Below are positions 18,431 to 27,479 of a DNA stretch of 64,000 nucleotides, one piece after another. A model generated the notes under the pieces. The model was not told the DNA's origin. It did not search any database and saw only the letters and a list, made by a program, of their open reading frames with translations. The number at the start of each line of letters is the position of its first letter. The stretch's first letter is position 1. Origin of the DNA: an uncultured Aquimarina sp. (GTDB lineage Bacteria > Bacteroidota > Bacteroidia > Flavobacteriales > Flavobacteriaceae). The DNA lies in assembly GCA_947501475.1 (NCBI GenBank), contig CANMWA010000014.1:62001-126000 (forward strand), given 5' to 3'. The position numbers and the translations under genes were made by a program.

Positions 18431-20044
18431 TTATTTACTTAGCTGTTTTGCTTTTGCAAATGCATTTTTTGCATCATCCACATTACCAGTTGCTTTGAGT
18501 GCTTCACCTAAGCCTTTCCATAGTACAGCAGAATCTGGATATAATTGTGTATTCATTTTATATACGTATAGCGCACCATCATTTTGTCCTTGTTTTAGCA
18601 ATAACTTTCCGACACGATCAAACTCTTTGATAAAAGGAATGTGTTGATATAAAGGATCTTTTACAATTCGTGCGGCATCTTTAGCGAGTTGCTCCATCTT
18701 ACCTGCCATAAATAACTGCGTAAAATGATCCATAGGGCTAATGACCACCTTATTTATATCAATATTCATTGCCAGATCTAGTACTGGATCTTCATTGTTA
18801 CGATATTCATTAAAGGTCATCTCTTTTGAGAAATGTGGTACTGTAGCATCTGCATTTTCCCATTGTGCCATATCTTGCCACCAGGCAAATGACAAATAAG
18901 CGTTTATTTTTGAATTTGGTAACGTAACTTTGGTAGCATCACCATAAAAATTCTTGTTTTCAGCCGTAGGCTCCCCTATTATAATTGCTTCGGTATAATT
19001 TTCAATCTCATTGGTTAAATTTTGGCAAGCCGAAAATGTATTGCGCCCAATAATATAAAATAGATTCCCTTTTTTATTTATGCTTGGTCTGGCTAGTAAT
19101 CCTTTTATTAAAGGTCGGTTATTATAATTATTACCACCACCATTAAGACGTACATCATAAATTAGTTTTTCTACTTCATTAGTATCTATAAATGTAAAAA
19201 GTCGTTTGTAGAAATCCTTGAGTGTTTCTGAATCATGATTGAATACAGAACTTTGACGTACATACATTGTTTTTGTATCAGGCAAATATTCAAAATAATA
19301 AAACTTTTCATTTAAATATTTAAGATATAAAGGTGTTTTGTCATTATTTCTAGCACTTAACCATTTCTCGTTTGCTATGGTTAAATTATAGTCTCTAGAC
19401 ATATCCTTTAATGGGATCGTCGAAAAAGTGTAGTCAAAAACTTTCCCTTCTTTTTCTAGAGTTAGAGTTACTGTATCTGTAAGCTTAGGAATAACGCCTT
19501 GAGCATGAAGTATCGCAGGAACGGTTAAAAATCGTAATCCATACGCTTTAAAATATTGGTCGTTTTCTACAGGAACTACGGGGCGAACTTTAGAAAGTGC
19601 TTTTTCAATTTCCATTCCTCCTATCTTTAGCACCTTTGCTCCTACTGTTTTTTGATGTGCTTTCTCTACACCTTCTACATAAATACCATCTTTAAAGTGA
19701 TATAAGTTAACGGGTAGTACTGCATCTTTTGCTATTGTACTAAATGGAATTTGGGTATGTCCGTATTGAAATAATGAAACAATTCTCGATAGTCCGACTT
19801 TTATTTCATGTTCTTGTAGGTTTGGAATTTGTTGATATAATTTTTCGACTTCGCTATCCCATTCTGTTTGCTTTATTTTCTTAAACAAAAAGGCATGATT
19901 ATCATGTGTGTTTTGTTGTAAAAAGCGTAAATCTTCTTGCCATTGTTTAGGAGTAATAGTTTCTTGGGCGTAAGATTTTGAATTAAATACACTAAATACT
20001 ATACATATACCTAATAAGAGTGTTAAAATGGATTTTGTTTTCAT
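18431..20044 (-). CDS. Exported S41-family peptidase with TPR-like tail
   Basis: 537 residues with a signal peptide ending SYA. The S41 (C-terminal processing/tricorn-like) core shows EKLIYDVRLNGGGNNY and the nucleophile region GRNTFSACQNLTNEIE with Ser338, followed by IIGEPTAENKNFYGDA. No PDZ domain is recognisable, which fits the PDZ-less S41 subgroup. The last ~60 residues (GALYVYKMNTQLYPDSAVLWKGLGEALKATG) form a tetratricopeptide repeat. It probably acts in the periplasm on peptides or misfolded proteins. It lies downstream of repeat copy 2 and is separated from the TonB receptor gene by ~240 bp. Confidence 0.85.
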   Translation of the reverse strand: MKTKSILTLLLGICIVFSVFNSKSYAQETITPKQWQEDLRFLQQNTHDNHAFLFKKIKQTEWDSEVEKLYQQIPNLQEHEIKVGLSRIVSLFQYGHTQIPFSTIAKDAVLPVNLYHFKDGIYVEGVEKAHQKTVGAKVLKIGGMEIEKALSKVRPVVPVENDQYFKAYGLRFLTVPAILHAQGVIPKLTDTVTLTLEKEGKVFDYTFSTIPLKDMSRDYNLTIANEKWLSARNNDKTPLYLKYLNEKFYYFEYLPDTKTMYVRQSSVFNHDSETLKDFYKRLFTFIDTNEVEKLIYDVRLNGGGNNYNNRPLIKGLLARPSINKKGNLFYIIGRNTFSACQNLTNEIENYTEAIIIGEPTAENKNFYGDATKVTLPNSKINAYLSFAWWQDMAQWENADATVPHFSKEMTFNEYRNNEDPVLDLAMNIDINKVVISPMDHFTQLFMAGKMEQLAKDAARIVKDPLYQHIPFIKEFDRVGKLLLKQGQNDGALYVYKMNTQLYPDSAVLWKGLGEALKATGNVDDAKNAFAKAKQLSK

Positions 20045-20173
20045 TATTGATTAGTTTTTTGATTGAATATAGAACTGTTATATTGGACAAACAATAACGG
20101 CTTATGTTACATTAATTTACTTTTTATTTTATAAGGTATCAAGACTTCCTTGCCTTATACTACAACTAATGTG

Positions 20174-20300
20174 TAGTATTCCTGGATTTTAATTCTAACT
20201 CATAGATTTTTAAGTACTGTATTATAATACTTTAGGTATATCATCGTGTCGTAGAACATGTCTTGTAAGCTCTAGAAGGGTTTATTCTTAAAAATTAAAA
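20174..20300 (+). repeat. Dispersed ~115-bp intergenic repeat, copy 2
   Basis: Blocks in order: ATTCTAACTCATAGATTTTT, TATTATAATAC, TTTAGGTATATCATCGTG, TCGTAGAACATG, TCTTG-taagct-CTAGA, and TTAAAAATTA. The 3' end overlaps the stop codon of the TonB receptor gene at 20288. Its upstream third is most like copy 1. Confidence 0.8.
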
Positions 20301-22918
20301 CGGATAACTACATCTGGTGTAAGTTGTAATGACTTTCTTTCAAAAGCTTCTATTCTGATATCATTTTCACCAACTCCAATAAACCCTTGATCAACTGTAT
20401 TTTTTCTATTATAAATATTACGTAAAGAGAGGCCCAACATCCCTCCCCAAGGATTTTTTGTTTTAAAATTAAACCGATACACAGCAGAAGCATCTAATCT
20501 ATGATACGCTTTAAATTTGTTTGCATTAATTCCGTTTGGGCCAATTATATTACCCGCAAAACCATTTTCGTCTGGTATCAATTTTGTAAAGGGACTACCT
20601 GTCGCATAATTCCACCCTAGAGCAAACTCAAAATGATTAACTTTTAGCGTTTGCGAGATATTAAATATATGTCGTTGATCAAAACTACCAGGAAAAGACT
20701 TTTGTTGTATTGTAGGAAAAGTAACTAAGGTTTTACTTAATGAATATCCTATCCAAAATCGATAATTATGAATTCTTTTTTTTAACAGAAAATCAAAACC
20801 AATACGTTCTTCTTTTCCTATATCTATATCAGTATTCCCATTAGCAATAGATGCAAACTCAAAAATAGGATCACTAAAAGAAGTTATATTAGTAAGCCTT
20901 TTATAATAGCCTTCCAGATCAAAATTCCAACCGTTGTAGGTGTATAAGGTTCCAAAAGTAAATTGTCTACTTTTTAATACAGGAATGAAAAATACATCCC
21001 CATCACGTGAAGTGTTACCCGAAAGCAACCATACTTTATCGGCTATAGGAAGACCACCTATTGACGGACTAAGACTTCCAAAATCACTATACGTATTAAG
21101 TTGTTGATTTTTTAATTCGGCAGAAGCTGTTATTCTAAAATTTTTAAAAACTTCTACAGATGAAAACATCCGAGGTTCTACAAAAAACTGATCCGTTCTA
21201 CTTAAATAAGAGCCCCTAAAACCAAAATTTGCATAGGTTTTTGCGCCTTTATACGTATACTCGGAATATAGGGTATGATTATTTGTATATCCTTCTGTAC
21301 TATTAAGGATAGCTTCCTCAAAATCTCCCGTAAAAGCCTCGTTATTAATATATTTTGTTTCATTATAGGCGTATTGATAGCCTAAAGCGATGGACTGTTT
21401 TTTGGCAATAGGAATATCCAAAGAATATTCCATTCCTATATCTTTTACTTCGTTATTTTGGGTGTAGTTATAGTTAATATTTTGATCGATACTGTTCAGT
21501 TTTCTTACAATATTATATTTTGTATCATAAGAAGAAAAATGAAAATTTGCTTTTTGGACACTATTATTAGAGTATTTTTTTCTCCAATTCAGACTAGCTC
21601 CTGCATTCTGAATTTTATAAATATCTTTTGTACTAAAAGTATTGGTACTATCTAAAGGGATCGTATTATCCAATTTATTTTCTGCAAATATGGTGCTGAA
21701 TTTTACAGTATTATTTGCATTAGGATTCCAAACTACTTTAAAATTCGTATCAGAAAAAAAGAAATTATCTTCTCTAGATTCTTCTTCAAGAGTATTTTCT
21801 GTAGTATCATCAGAAATATCGGCTCTGGTATTCTGAAATACTTTTCTAACCAGATTATTATATCCTATATTTTGATATAAATCTGTAGTAGATCTACGGA
21901 AAGCTCCCATTATACCAACTTTTTCTGATAAAGGTACTTTTGTAAAAAGATCTGCATGAGTAAAATTCACCCCACCTCCTATTTTAAATCCTTCGGTTAA
22001 GTCATCATCTGATTCTATAATGATTGCTCCAGAAACTCGATCTCCGTAGCGTACACTGGTTCCTCCTCGATATACCTTTACGTTTTTAACAATGTAAGGG
22101 TTAAATGTTGATATCTGATTAAAAAAATGACCGTTGTGATACATTTTTATTCCATCCCATAACACCAAATTTTGATCTGGAGTTCCTCCTCGAATATGTA
22201 ATCCGGCTGGATCTTCTGTAGGACTACTTATTCCTGGTACTAATTGTAAACTTTGTAAAACATCTGGCTCTACAAGCCCCGGAAGAATCCTGAGTTTTTT
22301 TGTCGATACGTTAATAGATGCATCTTTATTTTTTTGTACACCTGTAGTAAGATATTCATTAATTACGACCTGACTTAAATTCTGAACTTGTGGTTTTAAT
22401 CGAATCGTATCACAACTCGAATCTGAAAAAATTGAGGCTTTAACCGTCTTTGTATCATACCCTAAATAAGAGATAGAAATTGAATCTCCCGGTCTTAATC
22501 GTAATCTAAAACTCCCTTGTTCATCTGTAAGCTTAATTGCATTCTTATCCTTTATAATATTTGCCTGAATCAATTCAAAAGTAGCTGCTGAATCAATTAC
22601 AATACCACATATTTCTATAGTTTCATCATTTTCTACCAAAATATAACTGCGATCGTCAACCTTCTGCAGTATAAACTGGGTTTGTTCTTTTACTAGTCCT
22701 ACTAATGAATCAATAGAAATCGAATCCTGATCTATGGTTAGTTTAATATTCTTGATCGCTTCAACATCATAAGAAAAGTCAAACTGATACTGATTTTTAA
22801 ACGCTTCAAGAATCTCAGGTATAGATTGATTTTCAACAACATCTATGCGATCTATTTTCTGCGAATAACCGAATACATTCCAGAAACAGAATAATACAAT
22901 GAATTTAAAACGAATCAC
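20288..22918 (-). CDS. STN-containing TonB-dependent receptor (FecA-like signal transducer)
   Basis: 876 residues. A signal peptide is followed by an STN domain (~residues 27-95: IPEILEAFKNQYQFDFSYD), a carboxypeptidase-like beta domain (~105-185), a plug (~205-300: LHIRGGTPDQNLVLWDGI), and a beta barrel ending RFNF. STN domains contact a periplasmic FecR to signal ligand occupancy. The start is GTG at 22918; the FecR stop TGA overlaps it (GTGA), so translation is coupled. The last gene of the sigma / mini-anti-sigma / FecR / receptor operon. The plug resembles Bacteroidota receptors of the 'TonB plus CarbopepD_reg-like' class, so the ligand may be a peptide or glycan rather than iron (inference). 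Confidence 0.92.
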   Translation of the reverse strand: MIRFKFIVLFCFWNVFGYSQKIDRIDVVENQSIPEILEAFKNQYQFDFSYDVEAIKNIKLTIDQDSISIDSLVGLVKEQTQFILQKVDDRSYILVENDETIEICGIVIDSAATFELIQANIIKDKNAIKLTDEQGSFRLRLRPGDSISISYLGYDTKTVKASIFSDSSCDTIRLKPQVQNLSQVVINEYLTTGVQKNKDASINVSTKKLRILPGLVEPDVLQSLQLVPGISSPTEDPAGLHIRGGTPDQNLVLWDGIKMYHNGHFFNQISTFNPYIVKNVKVYRGGTSVRYGDRVSGAIIIESDDDLTEGFKIGGGVNFTHADLFTKVPLSEKVGIMGAFRRSTTDLYQNIGYNNLVRKVFQNTRADISDDTTENTLEEESREDNFFFSDTNFKVVWNPNANNTVKFSTIFAENKLDNTIPLDSTNTFSTKDIYKIQNAGASLNWRKKYSNNSVQKANFHFSSYDTKYNIVRKLNSIDQNINYNYTQNNEVKDIGMEYSLDIPIAKKQSIALGYQYAYNETKYINNEAFTGDFEEAILNSTEGYTNNHTLYSEYTYKGAKTYANFGFRGSYLSRTDQFFVEPRMFSSVEVFKNFRITASAELKNQQLNTYSDFGSLSPSIGGLPIADKVWLLSGNTSRDGDVFFIPVLKSRQFTFGTLYTYNGWNFDLEGYYKRLTNITSFSDPIFEFASIANGNTDIDIGKEERIGFDFLLKKRIHNYRFWIGYSLSKTLVTFPTIQQKSFPGSFDQRHIFNISQTLKVNHFEFALGWNYATGSPFTKLIPDENGFAGNIIGPNGINANKFKAYHRLDASAVYRFNFKTKNPWGGMLGLSLRNIYNRKNTVDQGFIGVGENDIRIEAFERKSLQLTPDVVIRFNF

Positions 22919-23835
22919 TTATTTTTTAGGGCTATACTATTTTCTCCTTCAAATGTATAACTAATATTCATAGGGTCAAAGCTAGTACGCAGAGCGATCG
23001 CTAAATTATCATGCTTAAAAAATCCTGTAAATACTCTTTTTACATCTACATTTCCTGTATAAATTTTAATATTGTACTGTCTTTCTAATTCTTTTATGAG
23101 TTGCTCAAGAGGTACTTTATAAAAGCTACTTTTACCATGTAACCAATCTGGTTTCAGATTTGCAACCTCAAATACAGATAGATGTTCTTTTTCGTTAGAC
23201 TTGGCTCCTTTTCCCTGAGTAAGAATCACTTCATTACTATCTTTTGATACACTTACCTTACCTTCAAAACAATGTACTTCTAATGTTCGATCTCTAGAAT
23301 ATACGTCGAATTCTGTTCCTAAAACGGTAATATCACCGTTTTTGGTATTCACAATAAATGTCGACCCTTTTTGTACATCAAAAAAGGCTTCTCCTTTTAG
23401 TTGTAATACCCGATTCTCCATAAAAGAATCTTTATCATATTTTAAAGAAGAATCTGCATTTAGAGTCACCACAGAATGATCAGGCAGCGTTATGACTTGC
23501 GTTTGTGCCATTTCTGTACGTATAGTAACATCTTGAAAAAACAAGGTTCTCAATCCAATGATAACCAAAATCACTGCTGCCGCACTATACAACCAAGTAC
23601 GAAGTTTAATAACTTTTGATGTTTTGGTATCTTTATATGAAGCATTATAGATTTTTTGGGCTGCTAAACCTTTTTCTATATCAAAAATAGGCCTATCTAG
23701 TCGTTCTACTCCTCTTAATATATCTTTATATGCTAAATAATCTTCTGATTCTTCAAAGGCTTTACGTTCTTCATTAGAAAGATCTCCAGACAACCATTTC
23801 CCTAAAAAATCATCTTTATTTATATCATTTTTCAT
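22915..23835 (-). CDS. FecR-family anti-sigma regulator
   Basis: 306 residues. The N-terminal cytoplasmic anti-sigma segment (1-~75: DDFLGKWLSGDLSNEERKAF) precedes one membrane helix (~84-103, WLYSAAAVILVIIGLRTLFF), the FecR periplasmic domain (~110-210: VITLPDHSVVTLNADSSLKY, GEAFFDVQKG) and the C-terminal DUF4974 receptor-contact domain (KVPLEQLIKELERQYNIKI, then FTGFFKH). It transmits receptor occupancy to the sigma factor. Start ATG overlaps the stop of the 53-residue mini-ORF (ATGA), and its stop overlaps the receptor start. Confidence 0.93.
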   Translation of the reverse strand: MKNDINKDDFLGKWLSGDLSNEERKAFEESEDYLAYKDILRGVERLDRPIFDIEKGLAAQKIYNASYKDTKTSKVIKLRTWLYSAAAVILVIIGLRTLFFQDVTIRTEMAQTQVITLPDHSVVTLNADSSLKYDKDSFMENRVLQLKGEAFFDVQKGSTFIVNTKNGDITVLGTEFDVYSRDRTLEVHCFEGKVSVSKDSNEVILTQGKGAKSNEKEHLSVFEVANLKPDWLHGKSSFYKVPLEQLIKELERQYNIKIYTGNVDVKRVFTGFFKHDNLAIALRTSFDPMNISYTFEGENSIALKNK

Positions 23836-23993
23836 AAGTTTTCTTTTATAGAATCACCATTGGATAATGTTGAAAACACTAAATTTTTATATAAAGTTGA
23901 AGTAACGAACATATGAAGTTCCTTCGTTGTAAGTTTACCATATATCCATTTAGTCAAAAAATCATTTTGATACTGTTTATCTAAAAAATTCAT
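23832..23993 (-). CDS. 53-residue mini anti-sigma (FecR N-terminus paralogue)
   Basis: A short frame lies exactly between sigma and FecR: ATG at 23993, 3 nt after the sigma stop, with its TGA overlapping the FecR ATG. The sequence NDFLTKWIYGKLTTKELHMF aligns with the FecR cytoplasmic segment DDFLGKWLSGDLSNEERKAF (D, F, L, K, W, G, L, E shared). It has no membrane helix or periplasmic domain. I infer a soluble partner that binds the sigma factor without receptor control, or a duplicated FecR start that survives as a coupling peptide. The tight junctions on both sides and intact frame favour real translation. Confidence 0.65.
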   Translation of the reverse strand: MNFLDKQYQNDFLTKWIYGKLTTKELHMFVTSTLYKNLVFSTLSNGDSIKENL

Positions 23994-23996
23994 ATG

Positions 23997-24515
23997 CTAT
24001 ATATTTGGTGTTTTTATTTTCGTTCTTAAAATAACTAATGCCAAGTGCATTCGTTTTTCTACCGCTTTTACAGAGATTCCTAACATTTCTGAAATCTCTT
24101 TGTATGTTTTTTTGTCAATTCGATTCAAAAGAAAAACTTCACGTTGCCCATCCTTTAAACCAGAAATAGCCATATTTAGGCAATGCATAAATTCCTTTTC
24201 TTCCATCTGAAATTCTGGCGATTCATTAGTGTATGTTTTTTGCTCTATCTCCTGGTACTTTAGCACCGTCTTTTGATGTACAATAGCATTGATCGAGGCA
24301 TTATTGGCTATTTTATAAAGAAAACTTTTGGCTGCACCAAAAAGTATCTTGGAACAATTAATCCATAATTTGGCAAAACTATCTTGCACAATATCCTGTG
24401 CTTTTTCCATGTCACCATATTTATAATAGAGGTAGTAACATATTTTTTCTGCGTGCTCACGGTATAATTGTTCGTATATTTTCTCTTCACAAACACTAAT
24501 TACTTTCTCTGGCAT
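23997..24515 (-). CDS. ECF RNA polymerase sigma factor (FecI-like)
   Basis: 172 residues. Region 2 (YREHAEKICYYLYYKYGDMEKAQDIVQDSFAKLW) binds -10 DNA; region 4 (GQREVFLLNRIDKKTYKEISEMLGISVKAVEKRM) recognises -35. The form 'YKEISEMLGISVKAVEKRM' is typical of Bacteroidota FecI-like sigma-70 factors. It heads the signalling operon 24515-20288. A 34-bp element 150 bp upstream (24666-24699) recurs in front of the two neighbouring transcription units, which suggests autoregulation and a small local regulon. Confidence 0.93.
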   Translation of the reverse strand: MPEKVISVCEEKIYEQLYREHAEKICYYLYYKYGDMEKAQDIVQDSFAKLWINCSKILFGAAKSFLYKIANNASINAIVHQKTVLKYQEIEQKTYTNESPEFQMEEKEFMHCLNMAISGLKDGQREVFLLNRIDKKTYKEISEMLGISVKAVEKRMHLALVILRTKIKTPNI

Positions 24516-24665
24516 TTTTAAAAAAATTTAAATCAGTTTATATTTAATATAAAATGTTAATCGCTTTATAGCTATTATTAATACGAATATCACAATCTAA
24601 AATTAAACATTATCCATTTAAATTGGATTAGGCTAAATCTAGAATTGAGAAACTTAATTTACTAC

Positions 24666-24699
24666 CCCTAAAACAAATGAACTTGTACATACCCTACTA
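24666..24699 (-). promoter_or_regulatory. 34-bp shared promoter element A (upstream of the ECF sigma gene)
   Basis: On the minus strand it reads TAGTAGGGTAT, 10 bp of variable sequence, then ATTTGTTTTAGGG. The same two blocks at the same spacing occur at 25393-25426 and 25684-25717. It ends ~150 nt before the sigma ATG, so the sigma mRNA would have a long leader. Confidence 0.7.
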
Positions 24700-24761
24700 A
24701 AAATTAAAAAAATTACTACGAAGTATTTAAAATTCTATTAAAGGCAAATAGGCATCAAATA

Positions 24762-25355
24762 TTACCAAGAGTATCCTATAGTAAAGTTTATGTTAACATT
24801 AATTTCATGTACATTGCCTCCATCAAATATACCTGTAGCAGTTCTATAGTCTAATCCTCCTACAATTTCTGTAGACATCCCTTTTAGTGCCTTCTTAAAT
24901 ATCCATTGATACCCAGTTCTAACAGAAGCACCAACCCAGAGACGCTCTATATCTGTAATTTGATTGTTAGTTTTATTTTTTAACTTATTATAATTATACT
25001 CAGTTAACAAACCACCACTTACAAACCAACCTTCTGGTGCTTTTTTTCGTTTTGAGAGATAGCGTCTTATGCCTGTTTCAAAAAATAGTTGATAACGTCT
25101 TTCAGAGATGCTATTATCAAAATCTGGTCCATCAAATGCTTGAAAAAGCACAAAATTCAGTGATGTTTTGGGTTTAATAACACGTTCATACCCTATACCA
25201 ATCTCTCCCACCAATGCACTTAAAGGAAATATTTTAATTATATGTTTAGGCATAAATGTAATTTCTTCTTTCTCATTGTCATTTACTGTTTCCTGAGCAT
25301 TTAATGATACTATAGTCAATAACCCTATAAGTATACTCCAACCAATTTTTTTCAT
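24762..25355 (-). CDS. Small outer-membrane beta-barrel protein
   Basis: 197 residues from the ATG at 25355, which begins a signal peptide (MKKIGWSILIGLLTIVSLNA). An ATG at 25379 adds eight polar residues and is less likely. The mature protein alternates amphipathic strands (IIKIFPLSALVGEIGIGYERVI, GWFVSGGLLTEYNYN, VHEINVNINFTIGYSW) ending in aromatic W, as for an 8-stranded barrel of the DUF3575 kind. It has its own copy of the 34-bp element 38 nt upstream, the distance expected for a promoter, so it is a probable target of the adjacent sigma factor. Confidence 0.75.
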   Translation of the reverse strand: MKKIGWSILIGLLTIVSLNAQETVNDNEKEEITFMPKHIIKIFPLSALVGEIGIGYERVIKPKTSLNFVLFQAFDGPDFDNSISERRYQLFFETGIRRYLSKRKKAPEGWFVSGGLLTEYNYNKLKNKTNNQITDIERLWVGASVRTGYQWIFKKALKGMSTEIVGGLDYRTATGIFDGGNVHEINVNINFTIGYSW

Positions 25356-25392
25356 AGTTCTGTTTTTATATTCTTGCATTAAAATTTTACAA

Positions 25393-25426
25393 CCCTAAAA
25401 CAAATAAACTCATACATACCCTACTA
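25393..25426 (-). promoter_or_regulatory. 34-bp shared promoter element B (upstream of the barrel gene)
   Basis: Same blocks as element A in the same orientation relative to its gene: TAGTAGGGTAT, a 10-bp spacer, ATTTGTTTTAGGG. It ends ~37 nt before the ATG at 25355. Confidence 0.75.
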
Positions 25427-25683
25427 TGAATTTTTGCAATACTCAAAAACACACACAATTACTTTATTTTTAGCATATTGATCGATGATAAAATAATTTT
25501 AAAATCTAACCTCATAGATTTATATTTTTTGACACACTGTTTGGCATTACTTTAATCCCCAATAAGTTCGGAGTGATCTTTTAAATTTCAAAATATCACC
25601 TTGTACCATTTTTGGATATAAAAGATGGTTTTGATTCATATTTAAGTAATGTAAACTTCTCTGGTTTTATTTTTTTAAATTTT

Positions 25684-25717
25684 TAGTAGGGTATTTGTCT
25701 TGCTATTTGTTTTAGGG
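25684..25717 (+). promoter_or_regulatory. 34-bp shared promoter element C (upstream of the hydrolase gene)
   Basis: TAGTAGGGTAT, a 10-bp spacer, then ATTTGTTTTAGGG on the plus strand, ending ~39 nt before the ATG at 25757. It is divergent to element B, with 257 bp between them that hold no recognisable gene. Confidence 0.75.
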
Positions 25718-25756
25718 ATATTAAATATTACAGTTCAATTTTAAAAACTCAAGATT

Positions 25757-26641
25757 ATGATAAACTTACATTTGTATACTAAAGTAAAATCAGTAACGTA
25801 CCTTAAAAAATATTTTTCATTATTGATAGTATTATTTTTTGTTGCCTGTCAATCTAATGATGATACTCCCACTACTGGAATATCCCAAGAAATTAAAGAT
25901 TTAATTGTTTTCGAAGGAGATGAAGATGCTCCTATAGTTATAGTCAATGCTCAATCTGGTGGCGACGACGAACTTCATAGAGAAGATGTCGAAGTTATTA
26001 TAGACATCTTGGGCCCTACAGGTTTTTTAGCAGTAAACGTGCACCAAGCACAAACGCTAAATCCAGACTTAATTAGTAGCAATGACATAACATTAGATCA
26101 GGCTATTAATATGAACACGCAAAGTATAGAAATGCTTTATAAAGTTATTAAATATTTTAAAGATGACGGTAGAACTGTTTATGTTTTTGGAAGTTCATTT
26201 GGTGGATTAGTGACACAAGGACTTATCGCAAAAAAAGGAATAGATCTAGCTGACAAATATTTAATTGTAGCAAATAGATTAGATATTGACGATGTCATTT
26301 GGCAAGGACTTAGCGAAGGAAGATTTGGGCTTTTTGAAAACGGAATCAACCCTGTGGTCTCCCCAAACCCAGATGAAGATGTGATTGAAAGAAATACGGC
26401 TAGAATAATTGCTGGATTTACAATGTATAGATATTCTCAACTTTTTAACGTTTATGAGGACTTATCTAAAATCACATATGTTTATGGAAAAACTGACGAA
26501 GTTGTTGGTAGACTTACGGCAGCAGAAATTGAATTTATGGAGTCTAAAAAAATTACCATAATTGCTGGAAATGGAGATCACGATCAAACTACTGGTGGTG
26601 ATAATATAATTCCAATCTTCATAGATTTATTTGGAAAATAG
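25757..26641 (+). CDS. Alpha/beta-hydrolase-like lipoprotein
   Basis: 294 residues. Lipobox FVAC (Cys31) closes an N-terminal hydrophobic segment. The body has alpha/beta-hydrolase layout: FEGDEDAPIVIVNAQSGGDDE, a nucleophile elbow GSSFGG (Ser near residue 147), and a late ITYVYGKTDEVVG strand giving a candidate Asp, followed by GNGDHDQTTGG with a candidate catalytic His. No close family is recognised, so the substrate is unknown. Element C 39 nt upstream suggests control by the neighbouring ECF sigma. A decayed fragment of a related gene follows at 26643. Confidence 0.75.
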   Translation: MINLHLYTKVKSVTYLKKYFSLLIVLFFVACQSNDDTPTTGISQEIKDLIVFEGDEDAPIVIVNAQSGGDDELHREDVEVIIDILGPTGFLAVNVHQAQTLNPDLISSNDITLDQAINMNTQSIEMLYKVIKYFKDDGRTVYVFGSSFGGLVTQGLIAKKGIDLADKYLIVANRLDIDDVIWQGLSEGRFGLFENGINPVVSPNPDEDVIERNTARIIAGFTMYRYSQLFNVYEDLSKITYVYGKTDEVVGRLTAAEIEFMESKKITIIAGNGDHDQTTGGDNIIPIFIDLFGK

Positions 26642-26642
26642 G

Positions 26643-26714
26643 AATGCTATTACTTGGCAGGCATTTCCTGAAAGAAGATTTGGGTATTTTGAAAATGGAG
26701 TTAATTCTATATAA
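26643..26714 (+). pseudogene. Remnant of a second copy of the preceding hydrolase
   Basis: Twenty-three codons to a TAA translate as NAITWQAFPERRFGYFENGV then NSI. They align with DDVIWQGLSEGRFGLFENGI of the intact gene (~residues 179-198). It begins 2 nt after the intact stop. No other part of a second gene is present, so this is the residue of a tandem duplication or recombination. Confidence 0.7.
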
Positions 26715-26864
26715 CTACAGTAAACAATGGTTCCTATAAAAAACCTTCGTCGAGCTCTCTAAGGTTAACTAATATTTTCTTTTTTACATAAGACCCTTTC
26801 TATGAAAACAAAACTGCCATTTTTAAATTTCTTTTTCTCTTGCTTTACTTCAAAACTAAAAAAA

Positions 26865-27479
26865 ATGAAAATATACATTTTTGTCTTTCTATCCCTATCT
26901 ACTTTATATCTTAATGCTCAAGATAAAATAGATGCTACTACTTCTTTTTTAGATAAAACAGAATTTAAGATTGGCTATTCAGGTAATTTTCTTTGGAATA
27001 ATGGATTGAATTTTGGCGCAGAGTATCTGTGGAAAGAAAAGATGAAAGTTAAGAACAGAAAACGAGGTAAAAGAACAAATACACATCAATTTCTTTTTAA
27101 TGGAAATTTAGGGTTTACCACTAATTTTTCTACTAAAACAGATACTGGAATTTTTACCAATTTCGGTCTTACCTGGAGAAGAACAAATAAGAAGGGCAAA
27201 CAATTTAGTATAGAATTCAACCCATTAGGTTGTTATCGTTCCTTTTTACCAGAAACTTATGAAGTAAAAGGAGATCAGGTAAATAAGGTATTTCTTCCAG
27301 GCAGAAGTTATTATGCACCTTCACTTTCTATTGGTTTGGGTAGACAACGAAAAGGTAAAAAACTAACAGGAAGGTACTTCAATATAAATTTTATGCTTAG
27401 AACCCCTTATAATTCAGGAACACTACCTTCTGTTTCCTTACAATATGGTTATCGGTTTAATTTTAAAAAGAAAAAATAA
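26865..27479 (+). CDS. Outer-membrane beta-barrel protein of unknown family
   Basis: 204 residues from the ATG at 26865, which begins a clean signal peptide (MKIYIFVFLSLSTLYLNA). A frame opening at 26802 would place 21 residues before it. The mature protein has alternating strands and basic turns (FKIGYSGNFLWNNGLNFGAE, TNFSTKTDTGIFTNFGLTWR, VSLQYGYRFNF) and ends in F followed by KKKK, as an outer-membrane barrel. The stop overlaps the start of the next gene (TAATG), so the two are translated together. Confidence 0.7.
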   Translation: MKIYIFVFLSLSTLYLNAQDKIDATTSFLDKTEFKIGYSGNFLWNNGLNFGAEYLWKEKMKVKNRKRGKRTNTHQFLFNGNLGFTTNFSTKTDTGIFTNFGLTWRRTNKKGKQFSIEFNPLGCYRSFLPETYEVKGDQVNKVFLPGRSYYAPSLSIGLGRQRKGKKLTGRYFNINFMLRTPYNSGTLPSVSLQYGYRFNFKKKK

